64,000 nt of DNA from Syntrophobacter fumaroxidans MPOB (GTDB lineage Bacteria; Desulfobacterota; Syntrophobacteria; Syntrophobacterales; Syntrophobacteraceae), in assembly GCF_000014965.1 (NCBI RefSeq), contig NC_008554.1:2158001-2222000 (forward strand). The letters are read 5' to 3'. Shown piece by piece: positions 55,527 through 64,000 of this stretch; the stretch's first letter is position 1; every line of letters begins with the position of its first letter. A program made the position numbers and the translations under genes. A model generated the notes under the pieces. That model saw nothing but the letters and a program-made list of their open reading frames with translations, was not told the DNA's origin and made no database searches.

Positions 55527-56585
55527 TCAGTTCCTCGTCGGCCCCGCTTCCGGGACTTTGAACGGCAGGAAGGGAACCCCCCTGGCCATCAGCTCGTGCA
55601 CCCAGGAGCGAAACGCCGCCAGCATGCTCTCAATTCCGTCGGGACCGGCGATACGACAGCGCAGGCCGGCCGAATCCGGGCAGCCCTTGGAATACCAGAT
55701 GAGAAGCTTCTTCAGATGTCCGTCGGCACGGGGCCGCATGGTCCGGAACGATTCCAGGTGAGCCTCGGCCGTCCGCAGAAAGTCGTTCCACCCGGGGCAG
55801 TCGCCTTGCCGTGCCCCACGCCCCCAGCGGCGGGAGATGACCGCGAACAGCCAGGGGTTACCCAGGCTGGCCCGGCCGATCATGACGCCGTCGCATCCCG
55901 TTTCATGGATCATTCTTTCGGCCAGTTCCGGGCTCGTCACATCGCCGTTGCCAATGACGGGAACGGCGACGGCGGCCTTGACTTCGGCTATCCTCGACCA
56001 GTCGGCGCGGCCGCTGTACATTTGCGCCGCCGTGCGGCCATGCACGGTGATGGCGTCGACCCCGGCCGAAACCAGTTGCCGGGCGAGACCGGCGACCCCA
56101 TTGGCCGCATTGTCCCAGCCCACCCGTATTTTCACGGTCACCGGAACGCTCACGGCCCTTTTCACCGCCTCCACCATCGCGGCCAGCCGGTCGGGATCCT
56201 TCAACAGAATCGCTCCCGCCCCCTGCCGCACGACTTTTCTGACCGGGCATCCCGCATTGATGTCGATCAGCGCCGCGCCGCCTTGTTCCACAAGCCGGGC
56301 GGCCTCCGCCATGACCGCGGGGTCCCTGCCGAATACCTGGACCGCAAGAGGAACGCCGACGGGATGCTGCTGACGACAGAGATCCAGGGTTGCCCGCTGA
56401 TTCCGCACGAGGCCCTGGATGCTCACCATCTCGGTGGTCACCATCGCGGCCCCGAAATCAGCCATGAGCGCCCGGTACGCGCTGTCGGTCACCCCCGCCA
56501 TGGGCGCAAGGACCAGGGGCAGGTCAAGAAGCAGTTTTCCGATCCGCAAAGGTTTCGGACGGAAATGCGCCGTGTCTTGCGTCAT
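55527..56585 (-). CDS. dus: tRNA-dihydrouridine synthase
   Basis: 352 residues. FMN-dependent reduction of uridines in the tRNA D-loop. Motifs: VLAPMAGVTDSAYR, LAVQVFGRDP, DINAGCPVRKVVRQGAGA (catalytic Cys), VKIRVGWD, ITVHGRT, VIGNGDVTSP and MIGRASLGNPWLF. It fits the DusB/NifR3 group best. Located 22 bases upstream of ispH-ubiA and probably co-transcribed. Confidence 0.95.
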   Translation of the reverse strand: MTQDTAHFRPKPLRIGKLLLDLPLVLAPMAGVTDSAYRALMADFGAAMVTTEMVSIQGLVRNQRATLDLCRQQHPVGVPLAVQVFGRDPAVMAEAARLVEQGGAALIDINAGCPVRKVVRQGAGAILLKDPDRLAAMVEAVKRAVSVPVTVKIRVGWDNAANGVAGLARQLVSAGVDAITVHGRTAAQMYSGRADWSRIAEVKAAVAVPVIGNGDVTSPELAERMIHETGCDGVMIGRASLGNPWLFAVISRRWGRGARQGDCPGWNDFLRTAEAHLESFRTMRPRADGHLKKLLIWYSKGCPDSAGLRCRIAGPDGIESMLAAFRSWVHELMARGVPFLPFKVPEAGPTRN

Positions 56586-56993
56586 ATACGATGATTCCGT
56601 TCTGCCGCGGCTCTTCGGCTCAACGCCTCGCCCCCCGCATCATGACACGCCGCCTCGCCTGGGCGGGACGTCTCCTGTCGGCGGCAACCTCGCGACGCTT
56701 CGGGATGCCGCGCAACGATGGTCACCTCAAAAGGCATCCGAAGGGAGAAAATCCTCAAACTCCATTTTCGATAATAATACAACGCGCTTCTTCGCATCGA
56801 GCGGGAAGTCTAGCAGTTTCCCCAAAGGTTGGCAACCGCGGCCGACACCGCGGCCGACACCGCGGCATGAGAGCCCGCGGGCACGATTGCCCTTGCATGT
56901 GTCCTCGATTGACACGCATGCCCGCCTCTGTTAGTTTCCGGGACATCATGCCGGTTTCGATGTCGCAGACACCCGAAGGGAAACAGTAGGGGG
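56586..56993. other. Divergent spacer between dus and mqnB
   Basis: About 410 bases without a gene. It contains a 12-base tandem repeat (CCGCGGCCGACA, two full copies and a part, 56836-56866). No clear promoter was picked out. Confidence 0.45.
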
Positions 56994-57890
56994 ATGGAAA
57001 AGAGAAAATCTCTGGAAATCGCCATACTCGGGGCCGTACCTGGAGAAGTTGAGCCGCTTTATCCCCTGCTCAGCCATCCCCGTGAGATCGACCTTGCCGG
57101 GAATGCCGCACGTACTGGAATCCACCTCGGAAAAACGATGCTGATCGGCGTCACCGGGCTCGGCAAAGTGAACGCCGCAATCACTACGGCGACGCTCCTC
57201 GAGCGTTTTTCGGCGGGCGCCGTGTGGAACATCGGCAGTGCCGGCGCATACGCGGGAGCGCATCTGCAAATCGGCGACGTCCTCATCACCGATCAGAGCA
57301 TTTTCGGAGATGAAGGCGTGCTCATGCGAAACGGCGTCCTGTCGGCCCGATCCATCGGCATTCCGGTCCTGTCCGGCAGTGCCGGGGAATTCCATGACCG
57401 CCTGCCGTCGGATCTCCACCCCATGCACAAGTGCATCAAAATGGCCGCTCAACCGGGTCCGTACCGCATCATTGCAGGGTCCTCCCCCGGTTACGCCATC
57501 CCGCATACTCCCGCCGCGCCCGAGGCGACCCCGCCGCCCGATTGGCGAGAGGCATGTTTCACCCTTGCCTACGGACCGAGCCTCACGGTCGGCATGGCCA
57601 GCGGAGATCCCGAAGTGGCATCCCAACGGTATGAACGCTACCGGGCCTGCGCCGAAAACATGGAGGGGAGCGCCGTGGCGCACGCCTGCTTCCGCTTCGA
57701 CACGCCGGTCATCGAGTGCCGCGGGATCGCCAACATCGCGGGAAACCGCGACAGGGAACAGTGGAACGTCGACTTGGCCCTCCGCAACTGTCACGGCATC
57801 GTTTTGCGGCTGCTGCAAGAACTCCGGGGCCGGGTGCCGGGCCATTCGCCGAAGCCGCGAAAAACACCGGACAAGCAAGGGGAATCATGA
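56994..57890 (+). CDS. mqnB: Futalosine hydrolase
   Basis: 298 residues. It removes the base from futalosine in the alternative menaquinone pathway. Nucleoside-phosphorylase/hydrolase fold: AILGAVPGEVEPL, GVTGLGKVNAA, WNIGSAGAYAG, GDVLITDQSIFGDEG, NMEGSAVAHAC and ECRGIANIAGNRD. The middle (about 115-190) carries an insertion relative to short family members. Its stop overlaps the mqnD start by four bases. Other pathway genes (mqnA, mqnC, mqnE) are not in the window. Confidence 0.92.
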   Translation: MEKRKSLEIAILGAVPGEVEPLYPLLSHPREIDLAGNAARTGIHLGKTMLIGVTGLGKVNAAITTATLLERFSAGAVWNIGSAGAYAGAHLQIGDVLITDQSIFGDEGVLMRNGVLSARSIGIPVLSGSAGEFHDRLPSDLHPMHKCIKMAAQPGPYRIIAGSSPGYAIPHTPAAPEATPPPDWREACFTLAYGPSLTVGMASGDPEVASQRYERYRACAENMEGSAVAHACFRFDTPVIECRGIANIAGNRDREQWNVDLALRNCHGIVLRLLQELRGRVPGHSPKPRKTPDKQGES

Positions 57891-58726
57891 CGCACCGATT
57901 GAAGCTCGGCTATTCGCCCTGTCCGAACGACACGTTCATTTTCTATGCCCTGGCGCACCGGAGAATCGACCTGGACGCGTTACGCTTCACGGTGTCCCTG
58001 GCAGACGTGGAAGTGCTCAATCACCAGGCCGGAGACAGGCTCCTGGACGTGACGAAAGTGTCCGTGCACGCCGTGCTGCACCTGCTCGATCACTACTGGC
58101 TCCTGGGTTCCGGGGGTGCCATCGGACGCGGCTGCGGGCCCCTCGTGGTGGCCCGGCAACCGATCCCGGCGGACGACCTGCGGGACAAGACGGTTGCCGT
58201 GCCGGGCGCCATGACCACCGCCCATCTCCTCCTCGGCCTGACCGGTCTGCACCGGGGAAAATGCGTCGTCATGCCGTTTGACCGGATCATGCCGGCCGTT
58301 GCGCAGGGGGAGGTCGATGCCGGGGTCATCATCCACGAAGGCCGGTTTACCTACGGCTCCTTCGGCCTCAATCTGGTTCTCGACCTTGGAAGCTGGTGGG
58401 AGAAAACCACCGGGCTGCCGCTCCCGCTGGGCGGTATTCTGATCAGGCGCGACCTGGGGCGAGACCTGGCCCGGCGCGTGGAAGCACTGATCCGGTCAAG
58501 CCTGTTGTTTTCCCGGCGGTTTCCTGAAGAGGCATGGCCCTATGTCAGAGAGAACGCCCGGGAAATGGAGGATGAGGTCATGCGTCGCCATATCGAAATG
58601 TTCGTAAACGAGTTCAGCCTCGACGCCGGAGTGGAGGGCAAGGCGGCCGTCCGTTATATGCTGAAGGCCGCATCGGAATACCGGAAACTGGCGGTCCCGG
58701 CCAAGCCCCTGTTCTGGGACGACTGA
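57887..58726 (+). CDS. mqnD: 1,4-dihydroxy-6-naphthoate synthase
   Basis: 279 residues, start behind AAGGGG. It converts cyclic dehypoxanthine futalosine to 1,4-dihydroxy-6-naphthoate. Typical opening LGYSPCPNDTFIFYALAH, DVEVLNHQA, SVHAVLHLL, GRGCGPLVVAR and GVIIHEGRFTY. Coupled to mqnB through an ATGA overlap. Confidence 0.95.
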   Translation: MTHRLKLGYSPCPNDTFIFYALAHRRIDLDALRFTVSLADVEVLNHQAGDRLLDVTKVSVHAVLHLLDHYWLLGSGGAIGRGCGPLVVARQPIPADDLRDKTVAVPGAMTTAHLLLGLTGLHRGKCVVMPFDRIMPAVAQGEVDAGVIIHEGRFTYGSFGLNLVLDLGSWWEKTTGLPLPLGGILIRRDLGRDLARRVEALIRSSLLFSRRFPEEAWPYVRENAREMEDEVMRRHIEMFVNEFSLDAGVEGKAAVRYMLKAASEYRKLAVPAKPLFWDD

Positions 58727-58811
58727 GACGCTCCAACGCGGCATGAACTTCCGTCGCCCAACGCCGTGCGGAGAACTATCCCGCCGTTTCGAAGATTGCG
58801 GAGATGATGAA

Positions 58812-59909
58812 ATGAACGATCACAGACTCGACTATTTTCTCTTCCCCCACACCTCGCCGCCGGAAACGGATGCCCGTCGACTCACCCTCGTGATTCCCCG
58901 GGTGCATCTGCTTCAGGTCCTGGACCGGCCCGTTCTTTCCCCATGGGCCGAAAAGCGTTTCCCCGGCCGGAAGGTCATCGGGGACGCCGCACTGCTCGCC
59001 AGTACGCGATCATTCCTGAAGGAGCTCCGGGATCTGGCGCGCATTCACGGCTACGGGGGCGCGCTTGCCTCGATGAATGACAAGTGGCGCGCGGAGACGC
59101 TGGAGAGCCGCGCCGGGATTCAAAGCGAGCTGAGCGGCAGGTCCATTGGCGATGCCGACCTGAAGCAGGCGCTTCTCATGGAAGCGGCGGTTTTCATCGA
59201 GATGGCGCAGGAACTCGACGAAAGGCAAAGAGACCTCGATGCGATAAAAGCCGAGTCAAACCGGATGGAAGCCGACCTCAAAAAGATCCTCGGGGTATCC
59301 CCCGAGGAGGAGCTCGATGAAGCGGCCCAGCTCCTAAGCCCCCCCCTGGCCTCTGAAAACCGGGACATTTTCTACATGCTTGCCAACAGGATGGCCTGCT
59401 GGTCCAGGCTGTTTCTCCATGCCCCCCCCGACGCGGCCCCGGTGCTGGTGGCCCTGTCCGGGGAGGTCGTCGAGGAAGTCCTCGACCCGCTCAGAACCCA
59501 CTGTGGGAGGCTCGGCCTCACTCTGCCCGTGCAGTGTTTCGAGCTGCCTTCGATTCCCGCTCCGGACGGCCTGTCCGATGGAACTTTCGAAACGCTTCTC
59601 GCGGAACTGCGGGAATCCGGGCTTGCCGAGTCCCTCGGCCGCGGCCTCGACCGGTTCGTCACCCAACCGGAAGACGATTCGGCCCGCAAGGAGATCGACC
59701 GTGTCTGCGGCACTCTGGGCGGGCGCGTCCGACAGGGTCTGCGAAAATCCGGCATCGAGGACGGCATGTCCTTCCGGATGACCCTGGTGAAGATCGGCTA
59801 CGACGGGAACGTGGGTTTCTGGGAGTGCCTGGACAAGGAGACCTCCGCTGCGGGGAGCGTGCGAATCGCGGCTCCGCCGGCGGGTATCCTCCACTTGAGC
59901 GTAGTCTGA
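58812..59909 (+). CDS. Hypothetical protein downstream of mqnD
   Basis: 365 residues, start MNDHRLDYFLFPHTSP with GGAG eight bases upstream; an earlier frame start at 58743 lacks a site. Not recognised. Helical and acidic throughout, with a coiled-coil-like middle (about 110-180, MAQELDERQRDLDAIKAESN). Conserved-looking segments are LPVQCFELP and FRMTLVKIGYDGNVGFWECL. No signal peptide or membrane segment. Its position 85 bases after mqnD suggests the same transcription unit. Confidence 0.7.
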   Translation: MNDHRLDYFLFPHTSPPETDARRLTLVIPRVHLLQVLDRPVLSPWAEKRFPGRKVIGDAALLASTRSFLKELRDLARIHGYGGALASMNDKWRAETLESRAGIQSELSGRSIGDADLKQALLMEAAVFIEMAQELDERQRDLDAIKAESNRMEADLKKILGVSPEEELDEAAQLLSPPLASENRDIFYMLANRMACWSRLFLHAPPDAAPVLVALSGEVVEEVLDPLRTHCGRLGLTLPVQCFELPSIPAPDGLSDGTFETLLAELRESGLAESLGRGLDRFVTQPEDDSARKEIDRVCGTLGGRVRQGLRKSGIEDGMSFRMTLVKIGYDGNVGFWECLDKETSAAGSVRIAAPPAGILHLSVV

Positions 59910-60100
59910 TACCGGGCTGTGAGCTGCCGGCGCTCATCGCGAACGGCAACGGAGAATCCCGCCCGCAATGCGCGTATCTCGTTTCGCACGACGCGGCAAC
60001 GCATCGAGGCCCCGTCCGCAATCCGGTCCGAGCGAAACCCTCTCCGGCACGGCTTCGCGCGGGCCGGTTGCGTGCCGCCCGGCGGAGAGCCTGGGGCGGC

Positions 60101-61816
60101 TCAGGGTCTTGACGACCGGAAAATCGAAACGATGAGCCCCAGCCCGAGGACGGTCGCGATCCCGTATCCGGCTATCCCCAGCAGCGCCGTCAGCGACAGG
60201 TTCGAAAGCCCCAGGACGTTCACCGTGACGTCGACGATGTGCTGACCCGAATTGAGAACCATGGCGGCCGCCACGATGGACGCCGAGACGACCAGGCCCA
60301 CGGTCAGGCGGTCGATCCCTTTTTCCAGTCGTTTCACCTGGCTTTCCAGTCCGGTGTGGCGCAGCTCGAACTGCTGCCTGCCGCTCGCCACATGCCTCAT
60401 GATGTCGTTGAGGAGCTTGGGCGTGGCCTTGAGATGATTGCCTGCCGCGCGGAAGTCCCGGCCGAGGTTCTTGACCACGCTCCGGGCGTCGTAGCCGCGC
60501 TTGAGAAGATCTTTGGCAAAGGGCCTGGTCACCTCCAATATGCTTGCGTCGCTGCCGAGGATCTTGCCCAGCGCCTCGGTTTGGATGAAGGTCTTGAGCA
60601 GCAGCAGGAGATTCCTGGGCAGCTTGATGCGATGCTTGAGGACGAGGTGCATCACCTGGTCGTAGACATCCTTCACGGAAATGTTCTTGAGAGATCTCCC
60701 GTAAAACGCCTCGCTCACGTCCTTGAGATCGTTCCGAAACGCCTTGAGATCGACGGATTCCTCGCTGATCAGGCCGGCTTCCGCCAAAGCGTCCATGACC
60801 AGGTCGTAGTCGTGTTCGGCATAGCCCAGGAACAGGCTCGCGATCTGGTGCATCGTCTCCTCATCCAGGTACCCGGTGATGCCGAAGTCGACCAGGCCGA
60901 CACGCCCGTCGTACATGACGATGGTGTTGCCGGGATGGGGATCGGCGTGGAAAAAACCGAATTGCATCAACTGCCTGGAGAAGGAACGCAACCCGATCAG
61001 GGCGACTCCCCCGGGGTCGATCCCGTGGGCGCGAATCGCGTCGACCTGGTCCATCTTGATGCCTTCGATGTGCTCCATGACGAGCACCGACCTGGTCGTG
61101 TAATCCCAGTGGACGGCGGGGATGTAAATCTCTGCGACGTCTTTGAAGTTGTGAGCGAACTTCTCGATGCTGCCCGCTTCGATGAGCATGTCCAGCTCGC
61201 GGAAAATGATCCGTTCGAATTCCTTCACCAGGTTGACGAGCCCGATGATCCGCCCCACATCGGACGACCCTTCGATCTTTTCGGCCAGGTAGAACATCAG
61301 GCGGATGTCTTCCCGGATTTTTCTGTCGATTCCCGGGCGGATGATCTTGACGGCCACCGCCTCGCCGCTGAAGAGTCTTGCCAGGTGGACCTGCCCGACG
61401 GAAGCCGCGGCCAGCGAGTCCGGATGGAACTCGGCGAAAATCTCGGAGATGGGCCGATTGAGCTCCAGCTCGATGACCGACTTCACGTCCTGGAAAGCAA
61501 TGGGTGGAACCCGATCTTGAAGCTTCTTGAATTCTTCGATGTATTCGGGCGGGAAGAGGTCGGCCCGGGTGCTCATCAACTGACCGAGCTTGACGAAGCT
61601 CGGCCCGAGCTCTTCGAGGGCCAGGCGGATGCGCCTCGGCGAGGGGAAACCGGTGCCGAGAGCGATTCCCTCGGCAAGATTCGTACCCTCCTTCACTCTC
61701 CTTCCGTTTGAAATCCGATCGACCAGGTCGCCTGCGCCATGCTTGAGCAGAATCCTGGAGATGGTCCCGAATCTCTTGATTCTCCTGAAACCGCGGATTC
61801 CCGAGGAAATTCTCAT
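60101..61816 (-). CDS. ubiB: UbiB/ABC1 family atypical kinase
   Basis: 571 residues. The KxGQ motif is in SFVKLGQLMSTR, the Ala-rich loop in LAAASVGQVHLARLF, the ATP-binding Lys in VAVKIIRPG, the catalytic stretch is HADPHPGNTIVM and the metal-binding Asp is in GLVDFGITGYLD. Two C-terminal hydrophobic helices (TVGLVVSASIVAAAMVL and GIAGYGIATVLGLGLIVSIF) anchor it to the membrane. UbiB-family proteins support quinone biosynthesis; next to mqn genes it probably serves menaquinone. Confidence 0.93.
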   Translation of the reverse strand: MRISSGIRGFRRIKRFGTISRILLKHGAGDLVDRISNGRRVKEGTNLAEGIALGTGFPSPRRIRLALEELGPSFVKLGQLMSTRADLFPPEYIEEFKKLQDRVPPIAFQDVKSVIELELNRPISEIFAEFHPDSLAAASVGQVHLARLFSGEAVAVKIIRPGIDRKIREDIRLMFYLAEKIEGSSDVGRIIGLVNLVKEFERIIFRELDMLIEAGSIEKFAHNFKDVAEIYIPAVHWDYTTRSVLVMEHIEGIKMDQVDAIRAHGIDPGGVALIGLRSFSRQLMQFGFFHADPHPGNTIVMYDGRVGLVDFGITGYLDEETMHQIASLFLGYAEHDYDLVMDALAEAGLISEESVDLKAFRNDLKDVSEAFYGRSLKNISVKDVYDQVMHLVLKHRIKLPRNLLLLLKTFIQTEALGKILGSDASILEVTRPFAKDLLKRGYDARSVVKNLGRDFRAAGNHLKATPKLLNDIMRHVASGRQQFELRHTGLESQVKRLEKGIDRLTVGLVVSASIVAAAMVLNSGQHIVDVTVNVLGLSNLSLTALLGIAGYGIATVLGLGLIVSIFRSSRP

Positions 61817-62439
61817 TCCGGTTCTTCCTTGATCGACGTTGCATGTGCGGGCGGAAAACCCCCGTGAACGAGCGAACCAGCCGGGGTTTCACAAGACCCT
61901 CCGCAACTCGGTGTGCCGTCGGCCGGCGGGGTGCCCGATCCGGAGTGGAGCCCAAAGGCCTTGAACGCTTTGGAGGATAACCCATTTTCGTGCCGCGATA
62001 AAGAAACGTCGTGCGGAACCGTCCCCAAATCAGCGCCGCCCTCCGTGGTTCACTGCGACGAGCGTTCCCCGAGCCCGGGCTCCCCGGGGGGATTTTGCGC
62101 CGCACCTTGATCTCCCTTGGGGAAGGCTTATCTTGTGTATCATGCGACGACTCAGGCACTCGATCCCTGTCCGATTGTTCGCGGCGAATCAACACTTCCC
62201 AAGCACGAAGGCCTTGTCCTGATCCCTGTTCATAGCGCAACGGATTCCACGTTCCACCCTCGAACCCATGGAGAGCTTTGCGCCGGGTTTTACTGGAGAG
62301 CACCGGCTTTTTCACCGCGCAGAAAGAGGGGCCGCCGATCCCGGGAAATGAGGCAGCCACCGTTGGTTTCGCTGCAAGGAACGGGGCGGCGGTCGTTTGA
62401 ACAAAAACGTAACGCGGATGTTGCTGAAAGGAGTGGGCC
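61817..62439. other. Divergent spacer between ubiB and dodecin
   Basis: About 620 bases without a supported gene; open frames on both strands are shadows without ribosome sites. It should contain the promoters of both flanking genes, but none was identified with confidence. Confidence 0.45.
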
Positions 62440-62655
62440 ATGGAGAACAGCATCTACAAAGTCATCGAGCTGGTGGGAACGAGCACGGTATCCTGGGAGG
62501 ATGCGGCCAAGAAGGTGATCGATACCGCATCGAAGACATTGAAAGACCTGAGAATTGCCGAGGTGAGCAAGCTGGACGTCAAGGTCGAGAACGGGAAGGT
62601 CATTGCCTACCGCGCCCGCTTGCAGGTGTCCTTCAAGTATCACTCTGAAGATTAA
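62440..62655 (+). CDS. Dodecin (flavin-storage protein)
   Basis: 71 residues, start behind AAGGAG six bases upstream. Full-length family match: MENSIYKVIELVGTST, SWEDAAKKVIDTASKTLKDLR, and a C-terminal beta hairpin VENGKVIAYRARLQVSFKY. Dodecins form dodecamers that bind riboflavin or FMN in pairs. The aromatic residue that stacks on flavin in the conserved S-W pair is present. Confidence 0.95.
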   Translation: MENSIYKVIELVGTSTVSWEDAAKKVIDTASKTLKDLRIAEVSKLDVKVENGKVIAYRARLQVSFKYHSED

Positions 62656-62799
62656 CGGGCGGGGCGAATCGGCGTCGCGCTCCGGGACGCGCCTTTGCTC
62701 TTCCCGAAGACCGCATGATGAGTGGTTGCACTGCTCCAAGTCAGGTCCGCCGGCGCGGCGGACCGCCATAACCTTGAGGTTTCCGACGAAGAACGACGT

Positions 62800-62850
62800 C
62801 AGCCGCCGTCATTCCGGCGTGGCCGGGAACCGGGAAAGAAACTCCGGAGT
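62800..62850 (+). repeat. Dispersed palindromic repeat (HSREGGNP-type), diverged
   Basis: CGTCATTCCGGCGTGGCCGG followed by GAACCGGGAA is a diverged relative of the repeat at 7915-7975 and translates to RHSGVAGNRE in one frame. Confidence 0.5.
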
Positions 62851-62919
62851 CCGGCACCCGTCCCGGACTCCACTCCGGGGCCCGCCGGGATGGACGGCCT
62901 TCGGTCGATCCTCATGGCT

Positions 62920-63022
62920 GCCGTCCGGTGTGTTGCGCACAGGTTTATCGGCTGGACAGGCGGAACCACTCGCATGAACGCCGCGGCCGCCGTCCGGCGC
63001 ATTCCGGAGGGGGTTATCGGCA
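62920..63022. repeat. Imperfect direct repeat, 69-base spacing
   Basis: GCCGTCCGGTGTGTTGCGCA at 62920 and GCCGTCCGGCGCATTCCGGA at 62989, both continuing to GGTTATCGGC-like ends (TTATCGG at 62945 and 63014). The second copy supplies the stop codon of the minus-strand amidotransferase gene. Confidence 0.55.
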
Positions 63023-63682
63023 GCGGAGGACGATATCCAGAAAATTCTCGAGCAGGCGTCGCGAGTGGGCCCGATAGTGCCCCTCCCGGTCGGCAAATTC
63101 CCGCACATGGCGCTCATCGCCGTCGCTCCAGGCGGCTACGATCCGGCCGTCGACCTCCGGGTGAAACTGGAGCCCGTATGCGTTCCCACCCCATTCGAAG
63201 GCCTGATTCGAGCACGATTCGGAACGCGCGAGGCGGACGGCGCTTTCCGGCAGGTCGAAAGAATCGTCGTGCCACTGGAAGGTGACGAAACGTTCGGGGA
63301 GACCCCGGAAGAGCGGACTCGCCAATCCCTGCGAAGTGACTGAAACCGTCCGGCAGCCGCGTTCTCCATGCGAGTTTCTGCAAACCCGGGCCCCCAGGAC
63401 TTCCGCCAGCAACTGCCCCCCCAGGCAGATCCCCAGGAATGGAACGGCATCAGCCAGAAGTCTTCCGATGTACTTTTTCACGCGGTCCAGGAACGGGTGG
63501 ATCGCGATATCGTGCACGCTCATTTTGCCGCCCAACACAACTGCACCGCGGATTCCATGCACTTCGGGATACTCGACGCCTTCAAAAGCCGGCACAATTT
63601 CGTACCCGATACATTTCTGTTCCGCCAGCTCGGGGAGAACCCCGCAGGGCACCTCCGGATCATTCTGAACGATAACGATCAT
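63014..63682 (-). CDS. Class I glutamine amidotransferase (GMP-synthase-like)
   Basis: 222 residues. The triad is visible: Cys in FLGICLGGQLLAEVL, and His and Glu in LQFHPEVDG. The N-terminal VIVQNDPEVPCGVL and WHDDSFDLP are characteristic of the stand-alone GuaA-like glutaminases that act in small-molecule amidation or gamma-glutamyl hydrolysis. No synthetase partner is adjacent. The ribosome site is weak. Confidence 0.88.
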   Translation of the reverse strand: MIVIVQNDPEVPCGVLPELAEQKCIGYEIVPAFEGVEYPEVHGIRGAVVLGGKMSVHDIAIHPFLDRVKKYIGRLLADAVPFLGICLGGQLLAEVLGARVCRNSHGERGCRTVSVTSQGLASPLFRGLPERFVTFQWHDDSFDLPESAVRLARSESCSNQAFEWGGNAYGLQFHPEVDGRIVAAWSDGDERHVREFADREGHYRAHSRRLLENFLDIVLRCR

Positions 63683-64000
63683 TTCGGGGTCAAACCTACA
63701 CTTTTCACATATTTACGTTTTTCACAAACTCCCATGACCCGAGGCTCACAGCACAGCATGAAAAGGTGTCGGGCCAGGGCATTTTCACACAAGCGCAGTA
63801 AGCCGTGGATCCGGTCCGGACCACGGCCTTCGCTTGGACAGCGGCCGCGTTTTCATAAAACGGACCGTGCTTCAGCGGAAAGCCCGCATGGACGCGTTCC
63901 TTTCATAAAGCCATCCGGCGACTCCTTTGGCCACTAGTGTTAGCAAGAATCGCTCCAGGAGGAAAGCGACGCATCCGGGGGGGGCCTCGTCGCAAAGACG
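63683..64000. other. Window end, no gene seen
   Basis: About 320 bases upstream of the amidotransferase gene. No frame with a ribosome site or recognisable motif. An AT-rich patch (63695-63735) could hold the amidotransferase promoter. Confidence 0.4.

Noticed and set aside
56836-56866. A CRISPR-like or iteron array in the dus-mqnB spacer
   Set aside because: Only two and a half 12-base GC-rich units without spacers; simple sequence duplication is enough.
60861-62453. A 530-codon minus-strand frame over ubiB
   Set aside because: It is the ubiB sequence read in another frame, and the ubiB product itself is unambiguous.

Overview
The window looks like a piece of chromosome from a strictly anaerobic, GC-rich deltaproteobacterium (Desulfobacterota) of the Syntrophobacter type. 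This is an inference from gene content: heterodisulfide-reductase-type electron-transfer genes, a cytoplasmic formate dehydrogenase, an MvhAGD-type hydrogenase, futalosine-pathway menaquinone genes, and heavy use of UGA as selenocysteine. No tRNA, rRNA, CRISPR array or insertion sequence was recognised.

Layout. 1-6.7 kb: a partial radical SAM gene, iron superoxide dismutase, an exported TPR-CHAT protein, a 33-bp tandem repeat and two small genes. 7.0-15.5 kb (minus strand): an aroF-trpEGDCFBA operon headed by a classical attenuator with a Trp-rich leader peptide (WCWWW) and mutually exclusive hairpins. 15.8-24.2 kb (plus strand): rpsB-tsf-pyrH-frr-uppS-cdsA-dxr-rseP-tsaB. 24.3-28.1 kb: a CxxC-type metal-binding protein, an exported Tim44-domain protein, a 1.26-kb region without a clear gene, and a tandem universal stress protein.

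28.3-46.9 kb (all minus strand): the centrepiece. In transcription order: hdrC, hdrB, a 1017-residue double hdrA, mvhD3, an HdrD-like protein, hdrA (first half), hdrA (second half), mvhD2, an Fe-S subunit, fdhA, a decayed hdrA fragment, another hdrA second half, mvhD1, hydrogenase small subunit, hydrogenase large subunit. Six of these genes contain an in-frame UGA at a conserved Cys/Sec position, each followed at the right distance by a bacterial SECIS-like stem-loop: hydrogenase large subunit (U450), MvhD1 (U17), FdhA (U136), MvhD2 (U17), HdrA (U56) and MvhD3 (U68). Simple ORF calling breaks all six. The paralogues carrying Cys at the same positions lack the stem-loop. The locus appears to encode one or more flavin-based electron-bifurcating complexes linking formate and hydrogen to ferredoxin and a disulfide or other acceptor. 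It includes a duplicated hdrA-mvhD module, one copy paired with formate dehydrogenase and one with the [NiFeSe] hydrogenase.

47.6-64 kb: kup, preceded by a c-di-AMP (ydaO-type) riboswitch that appears to sequester the kup ribosome-binding site; der; a periplasmic-binding-like protein; a glycosyltransferase; an IspH-UbiA fusion; dus; mqnB-mqnD; an unknown gene; a UbiB-family protein; dodecin; and a class I glutamine amidotransferase. The UbiA half of the fusion, 1.5 kb from the mqn genes and near ubiB, is a good candidate for the menaquinone (MqnP-type) prenyltransferase. All calls come from reading the sequence; no database search was run.
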